DNA from: Alphaproteobacteria bacterium
GTDB taxonomy: Bacteria > Pseudomonadota > Alphaproteobacteria > Rhodospirillales > Casp-alpha2
Length of the DNA: 64,000 bases
NCBI GenBank assembly: GCA_014382345.1
Contig: JACNJX010000085.1
Span: forward strand, 1-64,000
Direction: 5' to 3'
Below, in pieces: positions 41,076-49,792 of the stretch (the first letter of the stretch is position 1; each line of letters opens with the position of its first letter). The notes beneath the pieces were generated by a model, which did not search any database, had not been told where the DNA came from, and was given only the letters and a program-made list of their open reading frames with translations. The translations under genes were made by a program, and so were the position numbers.

Positions 41076-43403
41076 ATGGCCGCAAGAATGACCCCGCGAG
41101 AGACAAAAAATCCGAACGTCCGGAACCGGCTGATGTCCGGCCCGGGCGGTTATCTGGGCGTTTATCTGGGCACGTGTTTGGCCATCGCCCTGATGGTCTT
41201 CGGCCCGGCTCGGGCCGAGGCCAAAGCTCCCGGCCCCATCACCGCCTTCAAGGACCTGAAGGATACCGGAGAGCCGGGAACCTCCGGCTGGCTTAAGACC
41301 GACCAAACGGCGCTCCGCATCGTCTCCGCCACTGCAACGGCGGGGCCGTCCGAAACGCTGACGCTGGGCCTGCATTTCAAGATGCAGCCGGGCTGGAAAA
41401 TCTACTGGCGCTCGCCCGGCGACGCCGGGTTCCCACCCGAAGTGGACTGGAGCCGGTCTGAGAACCTGAAAAGCGCGGTCCTCGGATGGCCCGCTCCGGA
41501 ACGGTTTTCCGTCATCGGGCTGGAAACACTGGGCTACAAAAAAGAAGTCGTCCTGCCGATAACCGTGCGGCGCGCGGATGCCTCGAAGCCTTTGCATCTG
41601 GCCGGGGCCATCCGCTATCTGGTGTGCGACGACATCTGTATTCCCTACGACGCCACCGTCGCACTGACCCTTGCCCCCGGCGACGGCAAGCCCAGCCCTT
41701 TCGCGCACCTGATTAACCGCTTTGCCGTCACCGTGCCGGGCGATGGCAAGCGCCACGGTTTGTCCATCGACGGGGCGGAAACCTGGCTCGAAGGCAAGAC
41801 CACGTGGCTTCGCGTTAAGGCGAGCGCCGCGCTCCCCTTCCAGGCGCCCGACGCTTATCCGGAAGGGCCGGGCGGGCTCTCCTTTTCCCGGCCCAACGTC
41901 ATCTCCGGCCCCGATGGGCGCACGGCGGACCTGGAAATGCGCGTGTTCGGACTCAAATACCTCGACGACAAGGTTGGTGAGGTCCTGGCCGGGCGAAATC
42001 TGACCCTGACCATCGTCGACGGAGACCGCAGCGCGGAAGGAAATCTAACGGTATCCATCGCCAGCGGAACGGCGGCCAAGGCCCAGGCCGCTACTGAGCG
42101 CTCTAGCGCGGGGCCGTCACTCTTTGTCATCCTCGGGCTTGCCGTCTTGGGCGGCCTGATCCTCAACCTGATGCCCTGCGTCCTGCCGGTGCTGTCAATC
42201 AAGCTCTTGAGCGTGGTCAAGCATGGCGGCGGCGAACGCAGACTGGTGCGCCTCAGCTTCCTGGCGTCGGCCGCCGGTATCGTCTTCGCTTTTATGATTT
42301 TGGCCGGCGCGCTGATCGCGCTAAAGGGCGGCGGCATGATCGTCGGCTGGGGCATCCAGTTCCAGCAACCGTGGTTCCTGATCGCCATGACGCTGCTGAT
42401 CGTCGCCTTCGCCTGCAATCTGTGGGGCCTGTTTGAATTCCGCCTGCCGGTCTGGGTCTCGGATCTCGGCGAACACGCCAGCCACGTGCACGGGCTGGGC
42501 GGACATTTCCTGCAAGGCGCCTTCGCCACCCTGCTGGCGACGCCCTGTTCGGCGCCGTTCTTGGGCACCGCCGTCGGCTTCGCGCTGGCCCGGGGCTGGG
42601 GCGAAATCTCCGCCGTATTCGCCGCGCTGGGTATCGGTTTGGCGCTGCCCTACCTAACCGTCGCCGCCTTCCCCGGACTGGCGACGCGGCTGCCCAGGCC
42701 GGGGCCGTGGATGATCACGTTGCGCCGCATCCTCAGCCTAGCGCTGGTCGCCACCGGGGTCTGGCTGTTGAGCGTGCTGGCGACCAATATCGGCGTTTCC
42801 GCCGCCGCTGCCGTAGCCGGGCTGACGGCGGCAGGCGCGGGACTGCTGGTGCTTGGCCGTTATGCGCCAAAAGGGGCCGGACGGCGCGCGCCCATTGGCA
42901 TCGCCTTGGCTGTGCTGGTGGCGTTTCTCATCCCCGGCTGGCTCGGCATCGCGCCTGCGAACGGGTCTAATGGCGCGGGAAGACCGTCTTTTTCCGGCAA
43001 CGGAGAGCTCGGTAAAATGTGGACGCCCTTCGACGAGGCCGCAATCCCCGGACTGGTCCAACAGGGCAAAACGGTGTTCGTCGACGTCACGGCGGACTGG
43101 TGCATCACGTGTCAGGTCAACAAGGGGCTGGTGTTGAACACGGACACCATGATCCAGGCGTTCAAGTCGAAGGGCGTGGTGATGATGCAGGCCGACTGGA
43201 CCCGCCCAGACGCCAAAATTTCGTCCTATCTAGCGCGTTATCAGCGCTACGGCATTCCCTTTAACGCGGTCTACGGACCGGGCGCGCCTGAAGGCGTGGC
43301 GCTGCCCGAACTGCTTAGCCGGAGCGAAATTCTGGACGCCTTGGGGCGGGCTTCGAAACCTGCTAGAACGACATCTCAGGAAACACACAAACCAAAGTCT
43401 TAA
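41076..43403 (+). CDS. DsbD/ScsB-like protein-disulfide reductase
   Basis: A 775-aa membrane thiol reductase. The N-terminal signal/anchor (VYLGTCLAIALMVF) is followed by a periplasmic domain (LHFKMQPGWKIYWRSPGDAGFPP; Cys pair YLVCDDICIPYD). Next comes a DsbD-type membrane part with a Cys in each pseudo-symmetric half (NLMPCVLPVLSIKLLS and TPCSAPFLGTAVGFAL). The C-terminal thioredoxin domain has DVTADWCITCQVNKG. It passes electrons from cytoplasmic thioredoxin to periplasmic thiols. The ATG at 41076 has AAGGA upstream; the frame extends to a GTG at 41001. The peroxiredoxin gene follows 11 bp later. Confidence 0.88.
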   Translation: MAARMTPRETKNPNVRNRLMSGPGGYLGVYLGTCLAIALMVFGPARAEAKAPGPITAFKDLKDTGEPGTSGWLKTDQTALRIVSATATAGPSETLTLGLHFKMQPGWKIYWRSPGDAGFPPEVDWSRSENLKSAVLGWPAPERFSVIGLETLGYKKEVVLPITVRRADASKPLHLAGAIRYLVCDDICIPYDATVALTLAPGDGKPSPFAHLINRFAVTVPGDGKRHGLSIDGAETWLEGKTTWLRVKASAALPFQAPDAYPEGPGGLSFSRPNVISGPDGRTADLEMRVFGLKYLDDKVGEVLAGRNLTLTIVDGDRSAEGNLTVSIASGTAAKAQAATERSSAGPSLFVILGLAVLGGLILNLMPCVLPVLSIKLLSVVKHGGGERRLVRLSFLASAAGIVFAFMILAGALIALKGGGMIVGWGIQFQQPWFLIAMTLLIVAFACNLWGLFEFRLPVWVSDLGEHASHVHGLGGHFLQGAFATLLATPCSAPFLGTAVGFALARGWGEISAVFAALGIGLALPYLTVAAFPGLATRLPRPGPWMITLRRILSLALVATGVWLLSVLATNIGVSAAAAVAGLTAAGAGLLVLGRYAPKGAGRRAPIGIALAVLVAFLIPGWLGIAPANGSNGAGRPSFSGNGELGKMWTPFDEAAIPGLVQQGKTVFVDVTADWCITCQVNKGLVLNTDTMIQAFKSKGVVMMQADWTRPDAKISSYLARYQRYGIPFNAVYGPGAPEGVALPELLSRSEILDALGRASKPARTTSQETHKPKS

Positions 43404-43414
43404 AGGAACATCCA

Positions 43415-43897
43415 ATGACTATCTCTACAGGCGATAAAATTCCGGCCGTCGATCTCAGCATCCTGACCCAGGACGGCCCCGGCGGCATTGCCACCGACGA
43501 GATTTTCTCCGGCAAAAAGGTCGCCATTTTCGGTCTTCCGGGCGCATTCACCCGCACCTGCTCGGCCCGCCATTTGCCTGGCTACGTCGACAACGCCGAC
43601 GCGCTGAAGGCCAAGGGCATCGACACCATCGTCTGCATCGCCGTCAACGACGCCTTCGTCATGGGCGCCTGGGGCAAAGCACAGAACGTCGGTGACAAGG
43701 TGATGATGGTGGCCGATGGCAGCGCCAAGTTTGCCAAGGCCACCGGACTCGACATCGACATGAGCGCCAAGGGCTTCGGTGTGCGCTGTCAGCGGTTCTC
43801 CATGGTCGTCAACGACGGCACGGTCGAAAGTCTGCACATCGACGAGCCCGGCACCTTCGAGACCACCAGCGCCGAGGTCATGCTGGGCGAGCTTTAA
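43415..43897 (+). CDS. Peroxiredoxin (Prx5/AhpE-type)
   Basis: A 160-aa peroxiredoxin. The peroxidatic Cys lies in LPGAFTRTCSARHLPGY, where the usual Pro-Thr/Thr-x-x-Cys reads T-R-T-C with Arg replacing Pro. A second Cys in GVRCQRFSMVV may resolve the sulfenic acid. It would reduce hydroperoxides in the cytoplasm with glutaredoxin or thioredoxin. It lies 11 bp after the DsbD-like gene and is probably co-transcribed with it. Confidence 0.93.
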   Translation: MTISTGDKIPAVDLSILTQDGPGGIATDEIFSGKKVAIFGLPGAFTRTCSARHLPGYVDNADALKAKGIDTIVCIAVNDAFVMGAWGKAQNVGDKVMMVADGSAKFAKATGLDIDMSAKGFGVRCQRFSMVVNDGTVESLHIDEPGTFETTSAEVMLGEL

Positions 43898-43926
43898 CGG
43901 GTCCGCCGGTGCATTTTTTCCTGGAA

Positions 43927-43942
43927 TGTGACGGATATCACT
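43927..43942. promoter_or_regulatory. Crp/Fnr-like palindrome upstream of the c-di-GMP riboswitch
   Basis: TGTGACGGATATCACT follows the TGTGA-N6-TCACT pattern and lies about 100 bp before the riboswitch. TTGACC at about 43959 may be a -35 element. This would place a Crp-type regulator above the riboswitch, giving cAMP-like and c-di-GMP inputs on one transcript. The regulator identity is not shown. Confidence 0.45.
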
Positions 43943-44025
43943 TACCGCCTAATCCTTTTGACCTAGGGTAATACTCGAACGTCGCGGGCGGACGCCCCCA
44001 CCCAAAGTGTCTAGGGGCGATCCGG

Positions 44026-44117
44026 TTTCCCTCGAAAAGGCAAACCACTGGAAACGGTGGGACGCAAAACAACCGGCCTAAGGCGAAAGCCATGGCGGCG
44101 GTGTTACCGAAAGGAAA
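44026..44117 (+). ncRNA. Class I cyclic-di-GMP riboswitch (GEMM-I)
   Basis: The conserved core is nearly complete. GGCAAACC starts at 44039, followed by a short GAAA-tetraloop hairpin, then the invariant GGGACGCAAA (from 44059) and the tetraloop-receptor side ACCGGCCTAAGGCGAAAGCC. GGCGGTGTTACCGA closes it at 44097-44110. P1 is formed by TTTCCCTCG (44026-44034) and CGAAAGGAAA (44108-44117) with one mismatch. The AAGGA that serves as Shine-Dalgarno for the ATG at 44124 lies in the 3' strand of P1. Ligand binding should therefore hide the ribosome site, an off-switch; that last point is inference. Confidence 0.88.
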
Positions 44118-44123
44118 AACGAA

Positions 44124-44282
44124 ATGTTCTACGCATTCCAAACAATGGTGCTCGAAGCCTGGGATTTGTGGTGTGGCCTCTTCGGGCTGCTGCCTTACGG
44201 TGATCCCTATGGCGCCATCATTGCCCTGTTCGTGTTGGTCGGCATGTCCGCCAAGATGCTTGCAGGCGGGGAACCCGCCTGA
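44124..44282 (+). CDS. 52-aa membrane protein controlled by the c-di-GMP riboswitch
   Basis: A 52-aa frame directly behind the riboswitch, with AAGGA 9 nt upstream. The product is amphipathic then hydrophobic: an aromatic N-terminal helix (MFYAFQTMVLEAWDLWCGLF), a turn with PYGDPYG, and a membrane helix (AIIALFVLVGMSAKMLAG). No family is recognised. Being the only gene under the switch, it is probably an effector that changes surface or motility state. A strong hairpin at 44339-44365 follows, which may end the transcript. Confidence 0.7.
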   Translation: MFYAFQTMVLEAWDLWCGLFGLLPYGDPYGAIIALFVLVGMSAKMLAGGEPA

Positions 44283-44338
44283 GCCGTCGCAATATCCCGT
44301 AGGCTTCCGTGTCCGCCTTGCGGCCGGTTCGGCCATGG

Positions 44339-44365
44339 GTCACGGCCCAAACTAGGGCCTGTGAC
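44339..44365 (+). terminator. Strong hairpin after the riboswitch-controlled gene
   Basis: GTCAC-GGCCC pairs with GGGCC-T-GTGAC over ten base pairs with one bulged T and a six-base loop AAACTA. No T-run follows, so it may be a processing or rho-associated end rather than a classic intrinsic terminator. Confidence 0.4.
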
Positions 44366-44515
44366 TGGTTTCGCGCGCCCAACGTAAAGGGATTTTGCCC
44401 CTGACATACATTGAAATGGAATGAAACGGACCGGTCACAAATAACTGATTAAAATAATCAACTATTGCTGCTACGGCATTGTAATACTGTTCGTTTGTTA
44501 CCTAGCCGAGGTTCC

Positions 44516-44728
44516 ATGGCTTTCTCCGAACTATTGAAAAAATATGCAATGTTCGGCCTGGCGCTTGTTCTTGCGCTCACAATCCTGTTGCTGGATCTTT
44601 CTTTTCCTCTGGGCGGCGCCGGCGGCGTGCCTTACGTCGCGGCCATTATGTTGGGACTTTGGTTCCCGGACCGCCGTCAGGTTTTGTTCATCACGCTGGT
44701 TGCGCCGCCCGAGGGGGACAGGAAATAG
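44516..44728 (+). pseudogene. Truncated N-terminus of a membrane sensor protein
   Basis: About 60 residues: MAFSELLKKYAMFGLALVL, a membrane helix with LTILLLDLSFPLGG, and a second hydrophobic stretch VPYVAAIMLGLWFPDRRQVLFIT. This is the typical two-helix start of PAS/histidine-kinase sensors in this bacterial group. The frame then breaks off in APPEGDRK and a stop, with no PAS or kinase domain after it. It is read here as a gene remnant; a true 70-aa membrane protein cannot be excluded. Confidence 0.5.
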
Positions 44729-44737
44729 CCGGCCAGG

Positions 44738-44911
44738 GTCAGCAGGACCGTCTCGTCCCACATTCGCACCCTAACCGAAATCTGGATGGGCGCGCGGAAA
44801 TTACAGGAATCCATAACGGCCGGCGATCTTGTTCTGGATGGTTCCAGGCAAGCCTGCCAAGGGTTCCCAAAATGGTTTTCATTGAACCTTTACGCCAAAA
44901 CCGCGCCCTAA
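44738..44911 (+). pseudogene. C-terminal remnant of an HxlR-type regulator
   Basis: The frame has no start codon but ends with a stop at 44909-44911. It reads TVSSHIRTLTEIWMGARKL, then a GDLVLDGSRQACQGFPKWFSL stretch. That pattern resembles the tail found after the winged helix in many HxlR-family regulators (RTLTxxWMGxxxL...GPRxLxRxFPRWL). The helix-turn-helix part is gone. Together with the preceding sensor fragment it marks 44283-44980 as a decayed stretch between the riboswitch gene and rnhA. Confidence 0.5.
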
Positions 44912-44983
44912 AATCGACGAACCTGGGTCGTTCGAGGCCGCCCGCATCGGTGTGTCATGCCGGGTGGGCTTTGATGTCTAGAC

Positions 44984-45436
44984 CTACCCTGCCGCCTCTT
45001 CCGCGCCACGAACCGCCAGTTCGTCGGCGCGTTCGTTTTCCGTGTGGCCGGAGTGGCCCTTGACCCAGTGCCATTCAACGTCGTGGTCCTGAAGCGCTTC
45101 GTCCAGGCGCTGCCACAGGTCCTTGTTCTTGACCGGTTTTTTCGCCGCCGTGCGCCAGCCGTTGCGTTTCCAGCCGTGGATCCATTCGGTGATCCCCTTC
45201 TGGACGTAGGTGCTGTCGGTCGTCAGGCTGGCGCGAGTGTTCCGTGTCAGCGACTCCAGGCCCTGGATCGCCGCCATCAGTTCCATGCGATTATTGGTGG
45301 TGTCCGGCTCGCCGCCATAAAGCTCCTTCTCCGTGCCGCGCCAGCGCAACAACACGCCCCAGCCGCCGGGGCCGGGATTGCCCTGACACGCCCCGTCGGT
45401 GAAGATTTCGACCCGCTCTGCGGACTCTTTCGACAT
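44984..45436 (-). CDS. rnhA: Ribonuclease HI
   Basis: A 150-aa RNase HI that removes RNA from RNA-DNA hybrids. The acidic active site is visible: Asp in [15 protein letters not shown], Glu in [13 protein letters not shown], Asp in [12 protein letters not shown], and the C-terminal [18 protein letters not shown] with His and Asp. It follows thrB by 17 bp on the same strand, a conserved alphaproteobacterial pair. Confidence 0.97.
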   Translation of the reverse strand: MSKESAERVEIFTDGACQGNPGPGGWGVLLRWRGTEKELYGGEPDTTNNRMELMAAIQGLESLTRNTRASLTTDSTYVQKGITEWIHGWKRNGWRTAAKKPVKNKDLWQRLDEALQDHDVEWHWVKGHSGHTENERADELAVRGAEEAAG

Positions 45437-45453
45437 CGCTTCCGTCCCGCCCC

Positions 45454-46416
45454 CTAATCCAGTCCGTAATCGGCGGGGCCGCTAATACCTGCATGGAAGC
45501 GGAGCCGGGCCAAGTATTCCAGCGGGTCTTTGCGGGTGACCATGGCGTCGGCGGGCGTATAGAGCCAGTCATAAAGCCGCGTCACCAGAAACCGCATGGC
45601 GGCCCCTCTGGCCAGCAGCGGCAGCGCGTCCAGTTCGTCGGCGGAAAAGTCCCGCACCTTGCGGTACGCCGTCAGCAAACGCCTGGCCTTGGTGATGTTG
45701 AAGCTGAGGTCGGGCTCGAAGCACCAGGCGTTGAGGCAGACGCCTAAGTCATAAGCGAACATGTCGTTGCAGGCGAAATAGAAGTCGATCAGCCCGGTCA
45801 GCCGCCCGTCGCGGAAGAACACGTTGTCCGGAAACAGGTCGCCGTGAATGACGCCGCCGGGAAGGCCGCTCGGCCAGTTCTTTTCCAGTACATCCAGCGC
45901 GGCGCTCAATTCCGCCGCCAGTCCGGGCGCGACCTCATCGGCGCGGGATTCCGACTTCGCCAGCAGCGGCCGCCAGCCGTTGATGGAGAGATCATTCGTC
46001 CGCGTCATAGGAAAATCGACCCCGGCCAGATGCAACTCCGCCAGCGCCCGGCCCAGCTCGGCGGTGTGGTCGGGCGCAATGCGCCGGGGCCACATGCCGG
46101 CCAGGAAGGTGACGATGGCGGCGGGCCGGCCGCACAATTGACGTAGCGCCTGGCCGTCGCGGCCATGCACCGGCGTCGGGCACGGGATACCGGCGTCGGC
46201 CAGATGGTCCAGAAGCCCTAAGAAAAACGGCAGATCGTCGGGGTTAACGCGCTTCTCGTACAGCGTCAGGATGTAGCTGCCGGTGGCCGTGGTCAGGGCG
46301 AAATTGGAATTTTCGATGCCTTCGGCGATGCCCTTGCACGATAAAACCTCGCCGATATCGTATTCGGCGGCAAATTCGACCAGTTCGTCGTCGCCGACTT
46401 CCGTATAGACAGCCAT
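45454..46416 (-). CDS. thrB: Homoserine kinase (ThrB, APH-fold type)
   Basis: A 320-aa kinase of the alphaproteobacterial homoserine kinase family with an aminoglycoside-phosphotransferase fold. Motifs include [11 protein letters not shown], the catalytic [13 protein letters not shown] loop and [24 protein letters not shown] for metal binding. It makes O-phosphohomoserine for threonine synthase, which is encoded at 26227. The C-terminus [29 protein letters not shown] is characteristic. Confidence 0.95.
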   Translation of the reverse strand: MAVYTEVGDDELVEFAAEYDIGEVLSCKGIAEGIENSNFALTTATGSYILTLYEKRVNPDDLPFFLGLLDHLADAGIPCPTPVHGRDGQALRQLCGRPAAIVTFLAGMWPRRIAPDHTAELGRALAELHLAGVDFPMTRTNDLSINGWRPLLAKSESRADEVAPGLAAELSAALDVLEKNWPSGLPGGVIHGDLFPDNVFFRDGRLTGLIDFYFACNDMFAYDLGVCLNAWCFEPDLSFNITKARRLLTAYRKVRDFSADELDALPLLARGAAMRFLVTRLYDWLYTPADAMVTRKDPLEYLARLRFHAGISGPADYGLD

Positions 46417-46580
46417 GATGCATCACCCAAATGTTCCGTTTCTCTTACGGAACCGCCGCCAAACTGGCAAGGCCGATGATGGCCTTGGAGTCCGGCAAAA
46501 TGTATAGTAACACCATCGTATGTAGACGCCCCGACTGTCCTCTGACTTCCCCTGGCTTCCCCCTGAATGTTTAAAAAATA

Positions 46581-48398
46581 ATGCCCTTTATAAAAGCCAA
46601 CCCCGTTTACCGCCATTTCCCTGCCGGATTTTTAGTCGGACTTGCCCTTCTTGCCGGAACGGCTTTCGGCGAGAAAGCCTATGGCGCCTCCGCCGCCATG
46701 ATCGAAATCGCCGCCCGGCCGACGGGGGAAATTCCCGCACCGGATGCCCGGCCCGAAAAGGCCGACAATCTGGTGCTCAGAGTGCAAAAGGCTCTGTCGA
46801 CGCTGGGAATATACCGGGGGCCGGTCGACGGCCGAATGTCACAAACGACCCGGGCCGCGATCCGGAATTATCAGGCCACCACCGGCATGAAGGTGACCGG
46901 CCGCCTCAACAAGAAGCTGGTCGAGGAACTGGAAAACTCCATTCAGGTCCGGCTTCTGCTCAATCGCCTCGATAAAGTCCGCATCGAAAACATGAGCGCG
47001 GCGCGCGATGCCCTGTTGAGGCACCCCGCCACCCGCGACCTTGTCACCGGCAAGAAGGAGGACATCGCCGACCCGACTCGCGACAAGACGGCGTGCCTGG
47101 AAAACATTACCGTACGTTGTCTGCTGACCGAGGCCCTGGAAAGCGCCAAAGCCGTGTTCAAAGCCGAACTAAGGGATTGGGCCTTAGGCGAAATTCTCGT
47201 CGCCCAGGCGCGCGCCGGGCTGGGGCCGGACGCCATGAACACCGCCAGCCGCATCAAGGATCCGCGATTGATCATCGTCGCGTTGCGCGATATCGCCGAA
47301 GCACAGGCGGCGTCCGAATTCAACGATCAGGCGCTGGCCACCGCCGATATTATCTCCGAGCCGGTCAAACAGTCCGAAGCGCTCGCCGCCATCGCCGACA
47401 TTCAGGTCCAACGCGGGAACCTCAACGCCGCGAAAACCACCGCGGCCCGGTTGCTGAAAAACCTGGAAAATTTCGACGATCAGCTTTTGCGGATATCGTT
47501 TCAGGCCCGCGCCGCCGTGATCTTAGCCCACGCCAAAGACACCACACAGGCCGGAGAAATCCTTAAAGAAACCGAAGCCTTCGCGCGCAAGGCCGTTAGG
47601 GGCAACAACCTGGGCGTTGCCCTTCGTCACGTCGCCAAGGCGCTCGCGGAAACGGAACAACTGGCCCAGGCCATGACGGTGTTGAGCGATGTGACTGAAA
47701 ATTCCAACCGCACCCCGGTTTTAATCACCGCCGCCACCAAACAGGCGCAAGCCGGTGACGCGGCGGCGGCCCTGGCGACGGCGAATACCATCGAAGAAGT
47801 CCGCTTTCGCGCCGTGGTGCTGGGCCAGATCGCACTGACCCAAGCGGAAAACGGCAACCTTGCCGACGCAGAGATCACCCTGAACAGAGCTTTGGCGGCG
47901 ATCAAGAAGATCAAACTTCCCTACGCGCGGTCTTATGCCGTCAGTCGGGTGGCGCTGGCCACCGCCGGGATTGGAAAGCTATCGGATAGCAAAACCAGGT
48001 CACCGGAGATTTTTCAGAAAGCTATCGAATCGGCGGAGGAAATCGACGACAACCAGCTTCGCGCACACACCCTTTGGGCCATCGCCGCCGAACAGATCCG
48101 CGCCGGCGACGACCGAGGCGCACAGCGTACCAAGGCCAGGGCCAACCGGGCATCGGGCAAGATCAAAAGTACGCTCAGCCGGGTCTGGATGTTCAGTGAT
48201 ATCGCCGCCCGCCACGCCGCCGAAGGCGAGGAAGTCGCCGCCTGGGCAGCCTTTGACCACGGCTTGAGCGTGGCGCGGTCGATCGACAATGCCTGGGGCC
48301 GGGCGCGGGCCTTCGGGCGATTGGCCGCAACTCTGATCGAGTTGGTCAACCCTGGAAAAGCCGGCCTCGGCAATACCGCTAATGGGGACGCCCGCTGA
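46581..48398 (+). CDS. Peptidoglycan-binding protein with helical (TPR-like) repeats
   Basis: A 605-aa exported protein. A signal peptide (about residues 15-36, HFPAGFLVGLALLAGTAFG) is followed by a PG_binding_1 domain (about 60-115: VQKALSTLGIYRGPVDGRMSQTTRAAIRNYQATTGM). The rest is a long array of Ala-rich helix pairs resembling TPR or Sel1-like repeats, such as DQALATADIISEPVKQSEALAAIADIQ. It probably sits in the periplasm bound to the cell wall and serves as a scaffold. It is divergent from thrB. Confidence 0.8.
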   Translation: MPFIKANPVYRHFPAGFLVGLALLAGTAFGEKAYGASAAMIEIAARPTGEIPAPDARPEKADNLVLRVQKALSTLGIYRGPVDGRMSQTTRAAIRNYQATTGMKVTGRLNKKLVEELENSIQVRLLLNRLDKVRIENMSAARDALLRHPATRDLVTGKKEDIADPTRDKTACLENITVRCLLTEALESAKAVFKAELRDWALGEILVAQARAGLGPDAMNTASRIKDPRLIIVALRDIAEAQAASEFNDQALATADIISEPVKQSEALAAIADIQVQRGNLNAAKTTAARLLKNLENFDDQLLRISFQARAAVILAHAKDTTQAGEILKETEAFARKAVRGNNLGVALRHVAKALAETEQLAQAMTVLSDVTENSNRTPVLITAATKQAQAGDAAAALATANTIEEVRFRAVVLGQIALTQAENGNLADAEITLNRALAAIKKIKLPYARSYAVSRVALATAGIGKLSDSKTRSPEIFQKAIESAEEIDDNQLRAHTLWAIAAEQIRAGDDRGAQRTKARANRASGKIKSTLSRVWMFSDIAARHAAEGEEVAAWAAFDHGLSVARSIDNAWGRARAFGRLAATLIELVNPGKAGLGNTANGDAR

Positions 48399-48494
48399 AG
48401 GCCCGACCTTGCCGCCATTGGGCCGCTGATTTAAAGTCGCCTTCGTTCAATAAATATTTTAGCAACGAACAATCTGCTCCGAAGGAAAAAACCC

Positions 48495-48734
48495 ATGGAT
48501 GAAGCCGTCATAGCCCAAACATCGCCTTATGGCGTAGACGTCGAAGAAGGCAAAACCTATGCCTGGTGCACCTGTGGGAAAAGCGCCTCCCAACCCTTCT
48601 GCGACGGCAGCCACGATGGCACCGGTTTCAAACCGCTTCCCTACAAAGCCGACAAGACCGGAACGGTTTTTTTCTGCGGATGCAAGAAAACCAAGGATGC
48701 GCCACTTTGCGACGGCAGCCACTCCAGCTTGTAA
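48495..48734 (+). CDS. Double CDGSH iron-sulfur protein
   Basis: A 79-aa protein with two CDGSH-type [2Fe-2S] motifs: CTCGKSASQPFCDGSH and CGCKKTKDAPLCDGSH. Each supplies three Cys and one His. Tandem short CDGSH proteins of this kind occur in many proteobacteria. The role is electron or cluster transfer; no partner is encoded next to it. AAGGA precedes the ATG. Confidence 0.93.
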   Translation: MDEAVIAQTSPYGVDVEEGKTYAWCTCGKSASQPFCDGSHDGTGFKPLPYKADKTGTVFFCGCKKTKDAPLCDGSHSSL

Positions 48735-48754
48735 CGACAGCCGGTTCCGGCGGT

Positions 48755-49360
48755 ATGTTCCCTTCCCTTCGGCCAGGCCTTGGAAAAGGACTTTTTCCTG
48801 TTCTTCTGGCGGGTGTTCTGAGCCTGGGGCTCAGCGCGTGCGGCGGTTATCAATACGTCGCAGACAAATTCGCCAGTCCCGTCATTCTGAAGTGCCCGGA
48901 TTATCGCGTCGTCGCCGATGCCGCTAAATTGATCAAGTTCCGCGACGGCCCCGGACGCGATCTTGTCGACGTCAATTACGAAGGGGAAATAACCGGGGTC
49001 AAGCTGGGCTGCCTCAGCAACATCGACAAGCAGACCAAAACCGGCACCCTGGATGTGGACGTCACTCTGGACTATATCGCCAGCCGGGGCCCCGCCAACC
49101 GGGACAGCAAGGCGCGCTTTGATTATTTCATCAGCGTCGTCGACCCGGACCGGAAAATTCTCTACCGCGAAGCCTTTCCCCTGGTCGTGGCCTTTCCCGG
49201 CAACCAGACCCGAATCAGGTTTTCCAATAAACCGGTCACCCTGGAACTTCCCATTTTGGCCAAGCGGTCCAGCCGCTATTACCGGATTTTCGTCGGCCTG
49301 ACGCTGACCCGCGATGAGGTGCACTACAACCGCGAGAAGCTCCAGCGCGCCCGCAAATAG
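48755..49360 (+). CDS. Putative lipoprotein, 201 aa
   Basis: A protein with a typical lipoprotein start: basic n-region, hydrophobic GLFPVLLAGVLSLGL and lipobox LSAC (about residue 29). The mature region is beta-rich, with CPDYRVVADAAKLIKF, GEITGVKLGCLSN and a final RIFVGLTLTRDEVHYNR. I recognise no named family, although the pattern is found among conserved alphaproteobacterial lipoproteins. The ATG lies 20 bp after the CDGSH gene's stop; the frame is open further upstream but would overlap that gene. Confidence 0.75.
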   Translation: MFPSLRPGLGKGLFPVLLAGVLSLGLSACGGYQYVADKFASPVILKCPDYRVVADAAKLIKFRDGPGRDLVDVNYEGEITGVKLGCLSNIDKQTKTGTLDVDVTLDYIASRGPANRDSKARFDYFISVVDPDRKILYREAFPLVVAFPGNQTRIRFSNKPVTLELPILAKRSSRYYRIFVGLTLTRDEVHYNREKLQRARK

Positions 49361-49463
49361 CGCCCCGTTCCCGCCCTACCATGTTGCCCCCGTTCTTATT
49401 GACCATGGGGGCGTCCTCATGTCACTCTTGAGGCAGGGAAAGTATTACGTTTTCTCAGATGAG

Positions 49464-49706
49464 CCCTGCGGGAGAGACCGGTTGTTCAATCCGTCCCCGC
49501 GACAGGTTATGATCGGCGCCGAAGGAGCAACCGCCCCGGAAACTCTCAGGCACCAGAACCGCAGGGTGATGAGGCTCTGGAAAGCGGGCAGGCACCGGAA
49601 ACGGCCACCGGATATGGGTGGCGCCTGACCCCACCGAAGATGTAACCCCGTCGGCTTCGAGACCAAGACGTGCCAACGGGGGAATCTTTCAGGTTCCAAG
49701 ACAGAG
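49464..49706 (+). ncRNA. Tandem glycine riboswitch
   Basis: Two glycine aptamers in series upstream of gcvT. Aptamer 1 (49464-49566) is closed by CCCTGCGG/CCGCAGGG and contains GGGAGAGACC, GCGCCGAAGGAGCAA and GGAAACTCTCAGGCACC. A short linker GTGATGAG leads to aptamer 2 (49575-49706), closed by CTCTG/CAGAG, with CACCGAAGATGTAA and AATCTTTCAGGTTCC in the matching places. Glycine binding normally turns on the downstream cleavage-system genes. The 86-nt region to the GTG of gcvT holds the expression platform. Confidence 0.93.
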
Positions 49707-49792
49707 GGGGCGCCGGGACGTTGTTTACAGGCCTGACCGCCTGCCGAATCTTCGAGCCGGGCTAACCGCCACCGTTTCGGGAGAGCCTTTAA

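Noticed and set aside
48566-49360. Long 264-aa version of the lipoprotein gene
   Set aside because: The extra 63 codons overlap the CDGSH gene in another frame, and the signal peptide with lipobox starts only at 48755.
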